This document shows positions 24,963-33,290 of a DNA stretch of 38,616 bases, one piece after another (positions within the stretch are counted from its first letter, which is position 1; each line of letters begins with the position of its first letter). Below the pieces are notes generated by a model. The model did no database searches. It was given only the letters and a program-made list of their open reading frames with translations, and was not told where the DNA came from. The stretch lies in assembly GCA_964478515.1 (NCBI GenBank), contig CAYZIL010000024.1, positions 1 to 38,616 on the forward strand. The letters run 5' to 3'. The translations under genes and the position numbers were made by a program. The stretch comes from HGM13233 sp964478515. Lineage in GTDB: Bacteria > Bacillota > Clostridia > Oscillospirales > Ruminococcaceae.

Positions 24963-25661
24963 TCAGCCGCCGAGATAGGCCTTTTTGACGCGGTCGTTTT
25001 TCAACAGGTGCGCTGCGGTGTCATTAAAGGCAATGTGGCCGTTTTCCAGCACATAGCCGCGGTCGGCTATGCCCAGCGCCATCAGCGCGTTTTGTTCGAC
25101 CAGCAGCACCGTGACGCCGCTGTCGTTTAGCTGCTTAATTATCTCGAAAATCTGCTCCACCAGCAGCGGCGCGAGTCCCATTGAGGGTTCGTCGAGCATT
25201 ATCATTTCGGGGCTGGACATCAGCGCGCGACCGATAGCCAGCATTTGCTGTTCGCCGCCGGACAGCGTTCCGGCAATTTGGCGGCGGCGCTCGTACAAAC
25301 GCGGAAACTGCTCGTAGGCGCGTTCCAGGTCGCTCTTGCCGAAATTCTTATTGGTGAAGCCACCCATCTCCAAATTTTCCCGCACGGTCATGCCCATGAA
25401 TATACGCCGGCCTTCGGGAACGTGCGCGAGCCCGTGCTCAACAATGCGGTGCGGCGGCATTTTGCTGATACTCTCGTCCTGAAACTCTATTGAGCCGGTG
25501 CGCGAGCGCAGCAGTCCGGAAATGGTTTTGAGTATGGTCGACTTGCCCGCGCCGTTCGCGCCGATAAGTGTCACAATCTCGCCGTCTTTCACCTCAAACG
25601 AAATGTCGTACAGCGCTTGTATCTGTCCGTAAGAGACGTTTATGTCGTTTACTTTCAGCAT
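24963..25661 (-). CDS. livF: Branched-chain amino acid ABC transporter ATP-binding protein LivF
   Basis: 232 residues with Walker A GANGAGKST (about 34..42), signature LSGGEQQM, Walker B MIMLDEPSMGLAP and the H-loop VLLVEQN typical of LivF. It powers the importer together with LivG. Its ATG overlaps the livG stop (AAATGCTGA). Length is usual. Confidence 0.95.
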   Translation of the reverse strand: MLKVNDINVSYGQIQALYDISFEVKDGEIVTLIGANGAGKSTILKTISGLLRSRTGSIEFQDESISKMPPHRIVEHGLAHVPEGRRIFMGMTVRENLEMGGFTNKNFGKSDLERAYEQFPRLYERRRQIAGTLSGGEQQMLAIGRALMSSPEMIMLDEPSMGLAPLLVEQIFEIIKQLNDSGVTVLLVEQNALMALGIADRGYVLENGHIAFNDTAAHLLKNDRVKKAYLGG

Positions 25662-26515
25662 TTCTCTTCACCCCGCTTTCCGAGATAGGCCTCTATTACC
25701 TTGGGGTTGTTCTTGATTTTTTCCGGCGAGCCCTTGGCGAGCACCTCGCCGTGGTTGAGCACGCATATGCCGTCGCACACACCCATAACAAGGTTCATGT
25801 CGTGCTCTATGAGAATAATCGCTATTTTGAAAGTGTCGCGAATCTTGCGGATGTTGTCCATCAGCTCCGCGGTCTCGCTGGGGTTCATGCCGGCCGCCGG
25901 CTCGTCGAGCAGCAGCAAGCAGGGGTTGGTGGCCAGCGCGCGCACTATTTCCAAGCGGCGCTGCGCGCCGTAGGGCAGCGAGCCCGCTTGCACGTCGGCC
26001 AAGTCCTGCATATCGAATACCGACAGCAGCTCCAGCGCCCGCTCGTTGGCGACGCGCTCGCTGCGCCAGTAGCGCGGCATGCGCAGCACACCCTCGAACG
26101 TGCGGTATTTAATTTCGTTGTGCAAACCTATTTTGACGTTGTCTATGACCGACACCGTTTTGAAAAGGCGAATGTTCTGGAACGTGCGCGCCACGCCCAT
26201 TTTGTTTATCTGCCAGGTCTTCATGCCCTTCGTGTCAACGCCGTCGACCATAATGCTGCCGCGCGTCGGCGAGTAGACATTGGTCAGCAGGTTGAAAACT
26301 GTCGTCTTGCCCGAGCCGTTCGGTCCTATAAGCCCTGCTATTTCGGTGCGGCCGATGAGCAGATTAAAATCGTTGACGGCGCTCAGCCCGCCGAAGTCGA
26401 TGCCGAGATGGCGCACGTCCAGTATCGGCCGCATACCGAGGTCGCTTTTGGGAATAAAGCTGTCGCTCGGAACCTCGACCAGAGGGGATGCGGGTTTCAG
26501 TCGCTTGCTGCTCAT
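25655..26515 (-). CDS. livG: Branched-chain amino acid ABC transporter ATP-binding protein LivG
   Basis: 286 residues, with a 30-residue N-terminal extension before the ATPase core. Walker A GPNGSGKTT, a signature LPYGAQRRLEI, Walker B LLLLDEPAAGMNP, and IEHDMNLV as H-loop. The AGMNP after Walker B is typical of LivG. It overlaps livM by 4 bp (ATGA) and livF at the other end. Confidence 0.95.
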   Translation of the reverse strand: MSSKRLKPASPLVEVPSDSFIPKSDLGMRPILDVRHLGIDFGGLSAVNDFNLLIGRTEIAGLIGPNGSGKTTVFNLLTNVYSPTRGSIMVDGVDTKGMKTWQINKMGVARTFQNIRLFKTVSVIDNVKIGLHNEIKYRTFEGVLRMPRYWRSERVANERALELLSVFDMQDLADVQAGSLPYGAQRRLEIVRALATNPCLLLLDEPAAGMNPSETAELMDNIRKIRDTFKIAIILIEHDMNLVMGVCDGICVLNHGEVLAKGSPEKIKNNPKVIEAYLGKRGEEKC

Positions 26516-27543
26516 TTGTCTCCCTCCTGTCGCTTATTCTTTTTCAGCACCCGCTCTCGCAGGCGGTTGACGACGCCGTCAAATGTGTTGCCGAGCGATA
26601 ATTCGTAGCGCCCCATAAGTCCTGAGGGTTTGAATATCATCACCACAACCAGCAGCAGCGAGTAGACGACCATGCGGTAGCTGCTGAACGCGCGCAGTAT
26701 TTCCGGCAGCGCCGTAAGCGCGGTGGCCGAGATGACCGAGCCCATTATTGAGCCCATGCCGCCGAGCACAACCATAACCAGCACGTCAATGGAGGTCATA
26801 AAGTCGAAATCGCCCGGGACGATGGTGGCAATGTAGTGGGCGAAAAGGCCGCCGGCGAGACCGGCAAAAAACGCCGCTGCCGTAAAGGTCATGGACTTGT
26901 AGTAAGTGGTGTTTACGCCGCAGCTCTCGGCCGCAATTTCGTTTTCACGAATGGAAATAATTGCGCGGCCGGCTTTGGAGTTTATCAGCGTGTAGCAGAC
27001 AAATATTGTCACGACGCAGCACCAGTAGACCCAGGCAAAGTTTGTGTAGCGCGGAATGCTCTTGATACCCAGCGCGCCGCCGGTAAATTTGACGTTGAGA
27101 ATAATTACGCGGATCATTTCGCCGAACGCGAGCGTGATAATTGCGAGATAGTCGCCCTTGAGCCGCAGCGCCGGCAGGCCTATTACAATGCCGAACACGC
27201 CGGCCAACAGCGCGCCCGCCAACAGCGCAATGAAAAAATTCAGGTTTTCGCTGCCGCCGATAACTATACCGGCCTGTTCGAGCGAGGTGGTAATTATCGC
27301 CGAAGTATAAGCGCCCACGGCCATAAATCCGGCGTGGCCCAACGGCAGCTGGCCGAGAAAGCCGCAAGTAAGGTTCAGACTGACGGCGGCAATGACGAAA
27401 ATGGCCGCCTTGTAGATAATTCTGTAGTAGTAGCGGCTGATGACGCCGGCGTTGATGAGCGTGTTAATCAGCAAAAACAGCGCCACTATCAGTACAGCGT
27501 TGACAATATACCTGACCCATGTGGGAGTTCGCATTTTTTTCAT
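26512..27543 (-). CDS. livM: Branched-chain amino acid ABC transporter permease LivM
   Basis: 343 residues with about nine or ten hydrophobic segments, including the family stretches NLTCGFLGQLPLGHAGFMAVGAY and the loop RENEIAAESCGVN that contacts the ATPases. It forms the channel with LivH. Ribosome site GGGAGGG precedes ATG 27543. 15 nt separate it from livH. Confidence 0.94.
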   Translation of the reverse strand: MKKMRTPTWVRYIVNAVLIVALFLLINTLINAGVISRYYYRIIYKAAIFVIAAVSLNLTCGFLGQLPLGHAGFMAVGAYTSAIITTSLEQAGIVIGGSENLNFFIALLAGALLAGVFGIVIGLPALRLKGDYLAIITLAFGEMIRVIILNVKFTGGALGIKSIPRYTNFAWVYWCCVVTIFVCYTLINSKAGRAIISIRENEIAAESCGVNTTYYKSMTFTAAAFFAGLAGGLFAHYIATIVPGDFDFMTSIDVLVMVVLGGMGSIMGSVISATALTALPEILRAFSSYRMVVYSLLLVVVMIFKPSGLMGRYELSLGNTFDGVVNRLRERVLKKNKRQEGDK

Positions 27544-27558
27544 TTTCTTCTCCCTCCC

Positions 27559-28431
27559 TTAGACCTTTTCGGCAACATTTTTGCCGAAAATTCCGGTGGG
27601 CTTTATCATCAGTGTCAAAATAAGAATGCCGTAAACAATGGCGTCGGCAAGCGACGAGCTGATGTAGCCTTTTGTCAGCGCCTCTGCTATACCTATGGCA
27701 AAGCCGCCGGTTACGGCGCCGGGAATGGAGCCGATGCCGCCGAGCACGGCGGCGATGAACGCCTTAAGGCCCAGCGTGTAACCCATAGTCGACGTCACCT
27801 GCGGGTAGGCGCAGCAATAAAGCAGCGCCGCGAAGGCCGCAAGACACGAGCCGATAGCAAAGGTAAACGAAATTGTCCGGTCCACGTTGATGCCCATCAG
27901 CCGCGACGCGTCGGTATCCTCAGACACAGCGCGCATGGCCTTGCCCATCTTTGTTTTGTTGACAAGGAAGCTGAGCGCTATCATCAGCAGCACCGACACG
28001 ACGATGGTTATCGGCGTGGTCAGACTTATTTTTTTGTCACCGAGCATTATGCCGCCGGTGATGAAATTGGGAAAGGTTTTGGAATCGGAGCCGAACACCA
28101 GCTGCGCCAGGTTTTCCAGCAGCAGGCTTATGCCAATGGCGGTGATGAGCAGCGATATTCTCGCCGAACCGCGCAGCGGTTTGTAAGCGACTTTTTCTAT
28201 CACTATGCCCAGTACTGTGCAAAAAATCACCGAGGCAATAATTGCCGCCCATACGGGCAGACTGCTCATTGAGATGCAGAACCAGGCAACATAGGCGCCG
28301 ACCATAATAATATCACCGTGGGCGAAGTTTATCAGCCGGACTATGCCGTACACCATGCTGTATCCCAGCGCCACCAGCGCGTAAATACTGCCTACATGGA
28401 TGCCGTTTATCAGGTGGTACAAAAAAGTCAC
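27559..28431 (-). CDS. livH: Branched-chain amino acid ABC transporter permease LivH
   Basis: 290 residues, highly hydrophobic, with the LivH pattern NGIHVGSIYALVALGYSMVYG and INFAHGDIIMVGAY near the start and a cytoplasmic RAVSEDTDASRLMGIN coupling loop. The start is GTG at 28431 with AGGATG upstream. The gap of 160 bp to livK contains two hairpins and is the only sizeable gap in the operon. Confidence 0.94.
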   Translation of the reverse strand: MTFLYHLINGIHVGSIYALVALGYSMVYGIVRLINFAHGDIIMVGAYVAWFCISMSSLPVWAAIIASVIFCTVLGIVIEKVAYKPLRGSARISLLITAIGISLLLENLAQLVFGSDSKTFPNFITGGIMLGDKKISLTTPITIVVSVLLMIALSFLVNKTKMGKAMRAVSEDTDASRLMGINVDRTISFTFAIGSCLAAFAALLYCCAYPQVTSTMGYTLGLKAFIAAVLGGIGSIPGAVTGGFAIGIAEALTKGYISSSLADAIVYGILILTLMIKPTGIFGKNVAEKV

Positions 28432-28466
28432 TTTACATCACATCCTTATCCGATTGTATGAAACAA

Positions 28467-28562
28467 CTGAATAACGGACAACAGCCTTTGTCATAACGAC
28501 GCGGGCTGTTTTCCATTATTCAGTAGCCAAAGCGGGGACGGGCGACGCCCGCCCCCGTTTTC
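28467..28562 (-). promoter_or_regulatory. Two hairpins between livK and livH (attenuator or mRNA stabiliser)
   Basis: Transcription meets first a GC-rich stem (28547..28557 with 28533..28543, one mismatch), then a long two-part stem (28516..28523 with 28467..28474, and 28504..28510 with 28480..28486). The first is followed by only CTTTGG, a weak U-run. Such structures after a binding-protein gene often lower permease expression and protect the livK mRNA. Confidence 0.6.
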
Positions 28563-28591
28563 TAAATTACTGAAGGTTAGCTTTTCGCCAA

Positions 28592-29740
28592 TTAATACAT
28601 CTCGACGAACTTGTAAGCACCGTCGGCGATGGTGACGATCATGCAATCCTTGATGGGGTTGTTGTCCGCGTCAAAGGTGTAGTGCGAGGTCAGGCAGTCC
28701 ATATCGGTCGCGCTGATAGCGGCGACGACGTCGGCGCTGTCAAAGGACGCGGCGTTGGCCAAAGCGGCCTCAAGAATCTGCATGGCGTCGTAAGCGAGGT
28801 AGGAGAACGAAAGCGGCGACACGCCGAAAGCATCCTCATACTTTGTGGCAAACTCGGCGGCGACGGAACCGGCGTCGGACGAGTAGTGGGTGGTGTAGTA
28901 GAAGCCCTCAACATTGGCAACGTCGTCGGACTGTTCAACAACTCCGTCGTAGCCGTCGCCGCCGAGGAACGGAACGTTCAGACCGCTGTCTTTGGCCTGC
29001 TGTGCTACGAGCGCGACTACATCATAATAGTCGGGAACATAGACGGCCTCGCAGCCGCTGGCGACGATGTTGGTAAGCTGAGCTTTAAAATCGGTGTCGT
29101 TGCTGGAATAGCTCTCCTGCGCCACGACCTCTACGCCGTTGGCCTCGCAAGCCTCAACAAAAGCGGCGCTCAAGCCCACGCTGTAGTCGGAACCGTTGTT
29201 GGTAAGTACGGCAACCTTGGTAAAGCCGAGAACGGCGGCCGCATACTCGCCCATTTTGCCGCCCTGGAAAGAATCCTTAAAGCAGGTGCGGAACAGGGTA
29301 TCGCCGATGTCGGTAATGGCGTCGCCGGTAGCGGACGCGGTGATCATCGGGAAGCCGTCTTCAGCGGCAAGCTCGGCGACCGCAAGGGTCTCGCCGGTCA
29401 GTACCGGTCCGATAATGGCGACTACGCCTTCCTGGTCAACGAGCAGGCTGTAAGCGTTGGTGGCCTGCGTGGCGTCGCCCGCGGAATCTTCTGCAATCAG
29501 CTCGACAGTGGCGCCGTTGATGCCGCCGTTGGCATTGATTTCCTCGATGCGCATTTGCACACCGTTGCGAACAGCTTCGCCGTACTGAGCGGTATCGCCG
29601 GTAAGCGGGCCGATGAAACCGATCTTAATTACGTCGCTGCTACCGGCACCCTCACCGCTGTCGTTATTGCCGCAGCCGGCAAGGAGGCCCAAAAGCAGAC
29701 ACGCTACCATCAGTATTGAGATAACTTTGAGCTTTTTCAT
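28592..29740 (-). CDS. livK: Branched-chain amino acid substrate-binding lipoprotein
   Basis: 382 residues. The N-terminus is a lipoprotein signal with lipobox LLAGC (Cys near 23), followed by a Ser/Gly/Asn linker and a Peripla_BP_6 domain starting KIGFIGPLTGDTAQYG. It captures leucine, isoleucine or valine (or a related amino acid) outside the membrane and feeds LivHM. Strong ribosome site ACGGAGG. It is the first gene of the liv operon. Confidence 0.94.
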   Translation of the reverse strand: MKKLKVISILMVACLLLGLLAGCGNNDSGEGAGSSDVIKIGFIGPLTGDTAQYGEAVRNGVQMRIEEINANGGINGATVELIAEDSAGDATQATNAYSLLVDQEGVVAIIGPVLTGETLAVAELAAEDGFPMITASATGDAITDIGDTLFRTCFKDSFQGGKMGEYAAAVLGFTKVAVLTNNGSDYSVGLSAAFVEACEANGVEVVAQESYSSNDTDFKAQLTNIVASGCEAVYVPDYYDVVALVAQQAKDSGLNVPFLGGDGYDGVVEQSDDVANVEGFYYTTHYSSDAGSVAAEFATKYEDAFGVSPLSFSYLAYDAMQILEAALANAASFDSADVVAAISATDMDCLTSHYTFDADNNPIKDCMIVTIADGAYKFVEMY

Positions 29741-29770
29741 TTGGGAACCTCCGTTAATAAAATTTTTACA

Positions 29771-29799
29771 ATTGTAATTCAGTTTTTGTATTATGTCAA
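29771..29799 (-). promoter_or_regulatory. Promoter of the liv operon
   Basis: Minus strand perfect TTGACA (29794..29799) and TACAAT (29771..29776), spacer 17 bp. A second TTGACA (29811..29816) lies one -35 to -35 step of 17 bp upstream. Further up, at 29856..29879, is a near-perfect dyad TTTTGTTAC-cgaaat-GTTACAAAA. Confidence 0.82.
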
Positions 29800-29997
29800 C
29801 AACATTTTTGTGTCAATTTTGTACGATTAGACGGTATATTTTCGTCATAAGCACCTTTTGTAACATTTCGGTAACAAAATTCAGCTCCCAAAACGGCTTT
29901 CTTGCAGCTTTTTGCATAAGCGGCCGCTCTATAAAAAAAGCAAATTTGTGCACGCCGATAATTTTTGTTTTATTCTGTTCCCGCCTCTCAAGACTTT

Positions 29998-31005
29998 TCA
30001 GCTGTAATACACCACACTGAGCGACGCGCCGGCGTCAAAGCAGTCCCTAAGGCCGCCGGTAACCAGCAGACTGCCGTCGTCGCGCACCAAAATCATCTCA
30101 AACCCGCCGTATTGCCGCCAATACTGCTCTGCCCCGTCGGCGCCGAGCACAAACAACGCTGTTGACAGTGCGTCGGCAAGCGCGCCGTCCTCACAGACGA
30201 CCGTCACCTGCAAAAGCCCGCTGTCGGCGGGATAGCCGCAGTGCGGGTCAATAATGTGGTGGTAAGTGACGCCGTCCTCGGTAAAAAAGCGGTTGTATCC
30301 GCCCGACGTGACAACTGCACAATCGCTGAGCGCCAGCGTGCCCAGTGTTGCCGACGTGTCCCGCGGGTCGGTGACGCCCACGCGCCAGTTGCTGCCGTCC
30401 GGCCGGCTGCCAACCAACTGCACATTACCGCCGAGCGACATCATGCCGCTGCTGACGCCCATATCCCGCCAAATTTCGGCAACGCGCTGCGCCGCATAAC
30501 CCTTGCCGAGCGCACCGACGTCGACGGCCATACCGGGCTGCAGCGTCGCCGTGTCACCGCTGAGCTCCAAGCGGGTATAGTCGACGAGCGCCAGCGCCGC
30601 CGCCAGCGCGTCCGCGTCGGGCACGGCGGGCGAGTCGGTACCAAAGCCCCAAAGCTGAATCACCGGCGCTATCGTCACGTCCAGCGCGCCGCCGCTGCGC
30701 TGCGACACCAGCTGCGCCGCCGACAGCAGCGCGGCGGTATCCGCCGACATCTGCAAGCTACCGGTCGCATTCAACAGCGCAATTTCGCTGTCGTCGCCGT
30801 CAACGTCAAAAAGGGCGTCCAACGCGTATATTTCTTTCTCTGCCGCGGCCAGCGCCGCCGCAGACGTCGCGCTGTCGCCGCACACTGTAAAGGTCATTAC
30901 CGTATCCATAGCGAATATCGTAATCGACTGCGAGTTCTGCGCGCAGGCGCTCAACGCCAGCGCCAACAGCGCCGCCAAAAAAAATGCCAGAGTTTTCCTC
31001 ACCAT
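29998..31005 (-). CDS. apbE: FAD:protein FMN transferase lipoprotein
   Basis: 335 residues. ApbE attaches FMN by a phosphoester bond to Thr or Ser of extracytoplasmic flavoproteins, such as Rnf or Nqr subunits. A lipoprotein signal ends at LALSAC. Family marks follow: AMDTVMTF, DVGALGKGYAAQ, SLGGNVQLVG, and the SGGYNRFF..YHHIIDPHCGYPA metal and FAD site. Start chosen at 31005 because GGAGG is 6 nt upstream; an ATG at 31011 touches the ribosome site. No flavoprotein partner is in the window. Confidence 0.92.
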   Translation of the reverse strand: MVRKTLAFFLAALLALALSACAQNSQSITIFAMDTVMTFTVCGDSATSAAALAAAEKEIYALDALFDVDGDDSEIALLNATGSLQMSADTAALLSAAQLVSQRSGGALDVTIAPVIQLWGFGTDSPAVPDADALAAALALVDYTRLELSGDTATLQPGMAVDVGALGKGYAAQRVAEIWRDMGVSSGMMSLGGNVQLVGSRPDGSNWRVGVTDPRDTSATLGTLALSDCAVVTSGGYNRFFTEDGVTYHHIIDPHCGYPADSGLLQVTVVCEDGALADALSTALFVLGADGAEQYWRQYGGFEMILVRDDGSLLVTGGLRDCFDAGASLSVVYYS

Positions 31006-31097
31006 GCTCATCCTCCGTTTTGACAATTTTACCACGGACGCTGACATAATTAAACCCGCCGCGTCTTTGCGACGCAGCGGGTTCGACGGCGGCAGGT

Positions 31098-31265
31098 TCA
31101 GATTTTCTCGAAAGACTGGCAGTCGGTACACTCGTCCATGCTCGGGTGCGGCTCGTGCGTGCCGACTTCAATACTGCGCAGCGAGCAGTAGTCGGCACAA
31201 TCGCAGTGGTTGCGGCAGCTGGCGACGTTGCAGCGTATGCAGTGGTTCTCATGCGTATCGTTCAT
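31098..31265 (-). CDS. DUF1540 cysteine-rich small protein
   Basis: 55 residues with eight Cys (9, 12, 17, 21, 23, 27, 46, 49) in CxxC-type spacing and several His, beginning NHCIRCNVASC. This fits DUF1540, small probable metal-binding proteins common in Clostridia, function unknown. The ATG at 31265 has GGAG about 10 nt upstream; a longer frame exists but has no supporting site. It is divergent from rubrerythrin with 112 bp between them and may share its regulation. Confidence 0.78.
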   Translation of the reverse strand: MNDTHENHCIRCNVASCRNHCDCADYCSLRSIEVGTHEPHPSMDECTDCQSFEKI

Positions 31266-31377
31266 TTTTTTACATCTCCTTTTTGTTGGGCTGGCGCTAT
31301 TATTTCCCGCATTCCCGACACATATGCGGCCGCAATCCGTAAACAATAATGCAGAATTAAATTTTCGGAGGATAACT

Positions 31378-31911
31378 ATGGAATTTATAGGTTCCAAAAC
31401 CGAGTCCAATCTCTGGGAGGCTTTTGCCGGCGAGAGTCAGGCGCGCAATAAATACAGCTATTATGCCGAGCGCGCCCGCGCCGACGGTTATGTACAAATA
31501 GCCGACATCTTTTTCAAGACGGCTGAAAACGAGCGCGAGCACGCCCGCTTGTGGCTGAAATTTTTGGACGGCATCGGCGACACTGCCGCCAATCTCAAAG
31601 CCGCGGCGGCCGGCGAAAATTTCGAGTGGAGCGACATGTACGCGCGCATGGAGCAGCAAGCGCGCGAGGAGGGGTTTGCGGACATTGCTGCGGTGTTCGC
31701 CGGCGTCGCCGAAATTGAAAAAGCGCACGAGCAGCGTTACAACACCCTGTTAAAAAATTTAGAGGACGGCAAAGTGTTTGTTAAGGAAAACAATGTTGTT
31801 TGGGTGTGCGCCAACTGCGGCCATATTCACACCGGCACCGCCGCGCCGCAGCAGTGTCCGGTCTGCCGTCACCCGCAGGGATTCTTTCACCTGCAAGCGA
31901 ACAATTACTGA
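31378..31911 (+). CDS. rbr: Rubrerythrin
   Basis: 177 residues. The N-terminal four-helix domain has the di-iron ligands in EAFAGESQARNKYSYYA, EREHARLW and EIEKAHEQRY, and the C-terminal rubredoxin domain has CANCGHIH and CPVCRHPQGFF. Rubrerythrin reduces hydrogen peroxide in anaerobes using electrons from rubredoxin. Start ATG 31378 has GGAGG 6 nt upstream. Its presence supports an anaerobic host. No PerR-type box was recognisable upstream. Confidence 0.96.
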   Translation: MEFIGSKTESNLWEAFAGESQARNKYSYYAERARADGYVQIADIFFKTAENEREHARLWLKFLDGIGDTAANLKAAAAGENFEWSDMYARMEQQAREEGFADIAAVFAGVAEIEKAHEQRYNTLLKNLEDGKVFVKENNVVWVCANCGHIHTGTAAPQQCPVCRHPQGFFHLQANNY

Positions 31912-32021
31912 GCTTTGCCTAAAGCCGAGCCGCAGATGTTTGTCTGAGATACGCTCTGTACAATGTTATTAATAATATAGCCGTCGCTCGTGCTCAACGG
32001 TTAGCAAATTTACAGACAAAA

Positions 32022-32056
32022 ATCGGCTGCGCCCCGCATTACGGAGCACAGCCGAT
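32022..32056 (-). terminator. Intrinsic terminator of the sortase-DUF5131-ybaK unit
   Basis: 15-bp stem with two G-U pairs (32042..32056 with 32022..32036), then TTTTTGTC on the minus strand. Confidence 0.88.
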
Positions 32057-32082
32057 AATACTACTGAAGGACCGCGAGCGGT

Positions 32083-32562
32083 TTACTGTGCAGCAGGCAG
32101 TTCGCAGACGTCAATCCACTGTGCGGCGCGCGCGCACTCAAACAGTTCGTCGCAGCTGAGCTTTACCGCGCTGCTGGCGCTGCCCGCCGCCGGGTAAACG
32201 GTGTCGAAGCGGCGCAGTGACTCGTCGCAGTAGACGGCGCTGACGCCGTCGTTGAGCGCAAACGGGCATACTCCGCCGAGCGGGTGGCCGACGAGCGTCT
32301 GCGCCTCCTGCGCGGTGAGCATTTTTGCTTTGGTGTGAAAGAAATCCTTAAATTTGCGGTTGCTGACGCGCGCGTCGCCGGCTGCCAGTATTAACACCGC
32401 GCCCTCGCCCACTTTAAAAGACAGCGTTTTTGCAATTCTCGCCGGCTCAACGCCTACCGCCTGAGCCGCTAATTCTACAGTCGCGCTGGAGACGTCAAAC
32501 TCCTGTATGCGCCCATCCAGCCCGTACTGTTTGAGATATTCCCTGACTTTTTCCACCGACAT
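32083..32562 (-). CDS. YbaK/EbsC-type aminoacyl-tRNA deacylase
   Basis: 159 residues of the YbaK / ProRS-associated (INS-like) editing fold: AKTLSFKVG, the conserved Lys in NRKFKDFF, and the PLGGVCPFAL motif. Such free-standing proteins hydrolyse mischarged tRNA such as Cys-tRNA-Pro or Ala-tRNA-Pro. Start ATG 32562 has GGAG 7 nt upstream; the ATG at 32568 overlaps the DUF5131 stop and sits too close to the site. Last gene of a three-gene minus-strand unit. Substrate not readable. Confidence 0.86.
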   Translation of the reverse strand: MSVEKVREYLKQYGLDGRIQEFDVSSATVELAAQAVGVEPARIAKTLSFKVGEGAVLILAAGDARVSNRKFKDFFHTKAKMLTAQEAQTLVGHPLGGVCPFALNDGVSAVYCDESLRRFDTVYPAAGSASSAVKLSCDELFECARAAQWIDVCELPAAQ

Positions 32563-32564
32563 TT

Positions 32565-33287
32565 TCATTCTCCGTAATCTATATTGATATTGGCGCGAAA
32601 CGCCTGCTCGTGCTGGAAGCGCCGCGGCACCCGCCACACGCGCCCATCCTTGCGAAAGAGCGCGCCGGTCTGCTTAAAATAAAATCCGACTCCGGCTGCG
32701 GCGCACTGCTCGCGCAGCGCCAATACCCAGTCGTAGTCGCATACTCTTGCGCCCTCGCCCGACTCGCCGCCCGCCACCACACCGGCAACACCGTTGCCGA
32801 GATAGGCGCTCAGGTCCACCGGCCCGAGCAGCGGCTCGCAGATTATTTGCCGGTGCTTAATCGGGGCGTTGACGTAAATAGGCAGCCGCTCGTCGGCACG
32901 CCTCTGGTTTTCGGTCGTACAGCAGACGCTGACATTGTCGTAGCCCGCCGCCCAGTCGTCCGGTACACACTCGTAAAAGCGCTGTATGCGCTTGGTAATA
33001 AACAGAAAGCGCAAGTCGCTGCGGCGGCGCATCATCTCCCATGCCCGAGCGCGCCAGTCGTCGGCGTCCTCGACAAAGAAATCTGAGCTGAAGCAGGTGT
33101 ATACTATTTCGCCGGGCGCAATTTTATATTCACCGCCGCGGCTGCGGCGCAGCGGCAGGTCGAACTCGGCGGTGCGAAATACTTTCGAACTGTCGCGGCC
33201 GTGCTGCGCGTCAATTCTGTAAACATAACAGTTGGCGCAGCCCTCGCTGAATTTGTGGCAGCCGTGCCAGGGATTCCACTGTGCCAT
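32565..33287 (-). CDS. DUF5131 (phage Gp37/Gp68-like) protein
   Basis: 240 residues. The N-terminal WNPWHGCHKFSEGCANCY gives a C-x6-C-x2-C cluster (Cys10, 17, 20), the hallmark of DUF5131, which suggests an iron-sulfur or radical-SAM-like enzyme though function is not established. Other conserved parts are FLFITKR, VSVCCTTENQRRAD, ICEPLLGPV and VVAGGESG. Homologues are found on phages and chromosomes; no phage genes are near. It lies 3 nt after the sortase stop and overlaps the ybaK region. Confidence 0.85.
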   Translation of the reverse strand: MAQWNPWHGCHKFSEGCANCYVYRIDAQHGRDSSKVFRTAEFDLPLRRSRGGEYKIAPGEIVYTCFSSDFFVEDADDWRARAWEMMRRRSDLRFLFITKRIQRFYECVPDDWAAGYDNVSVCCTTENQRRADERLPIYVNAPIKHRQIICEPLLGPVDLSAYLGNGVAGVVAGGESGEGARVCDYDWVLALREQCAAAGVGFYFKQTGALFRKDGRVWRVPRRFQHEQAFRANINIDYGE

Positions 33288-33290
33288 AAG

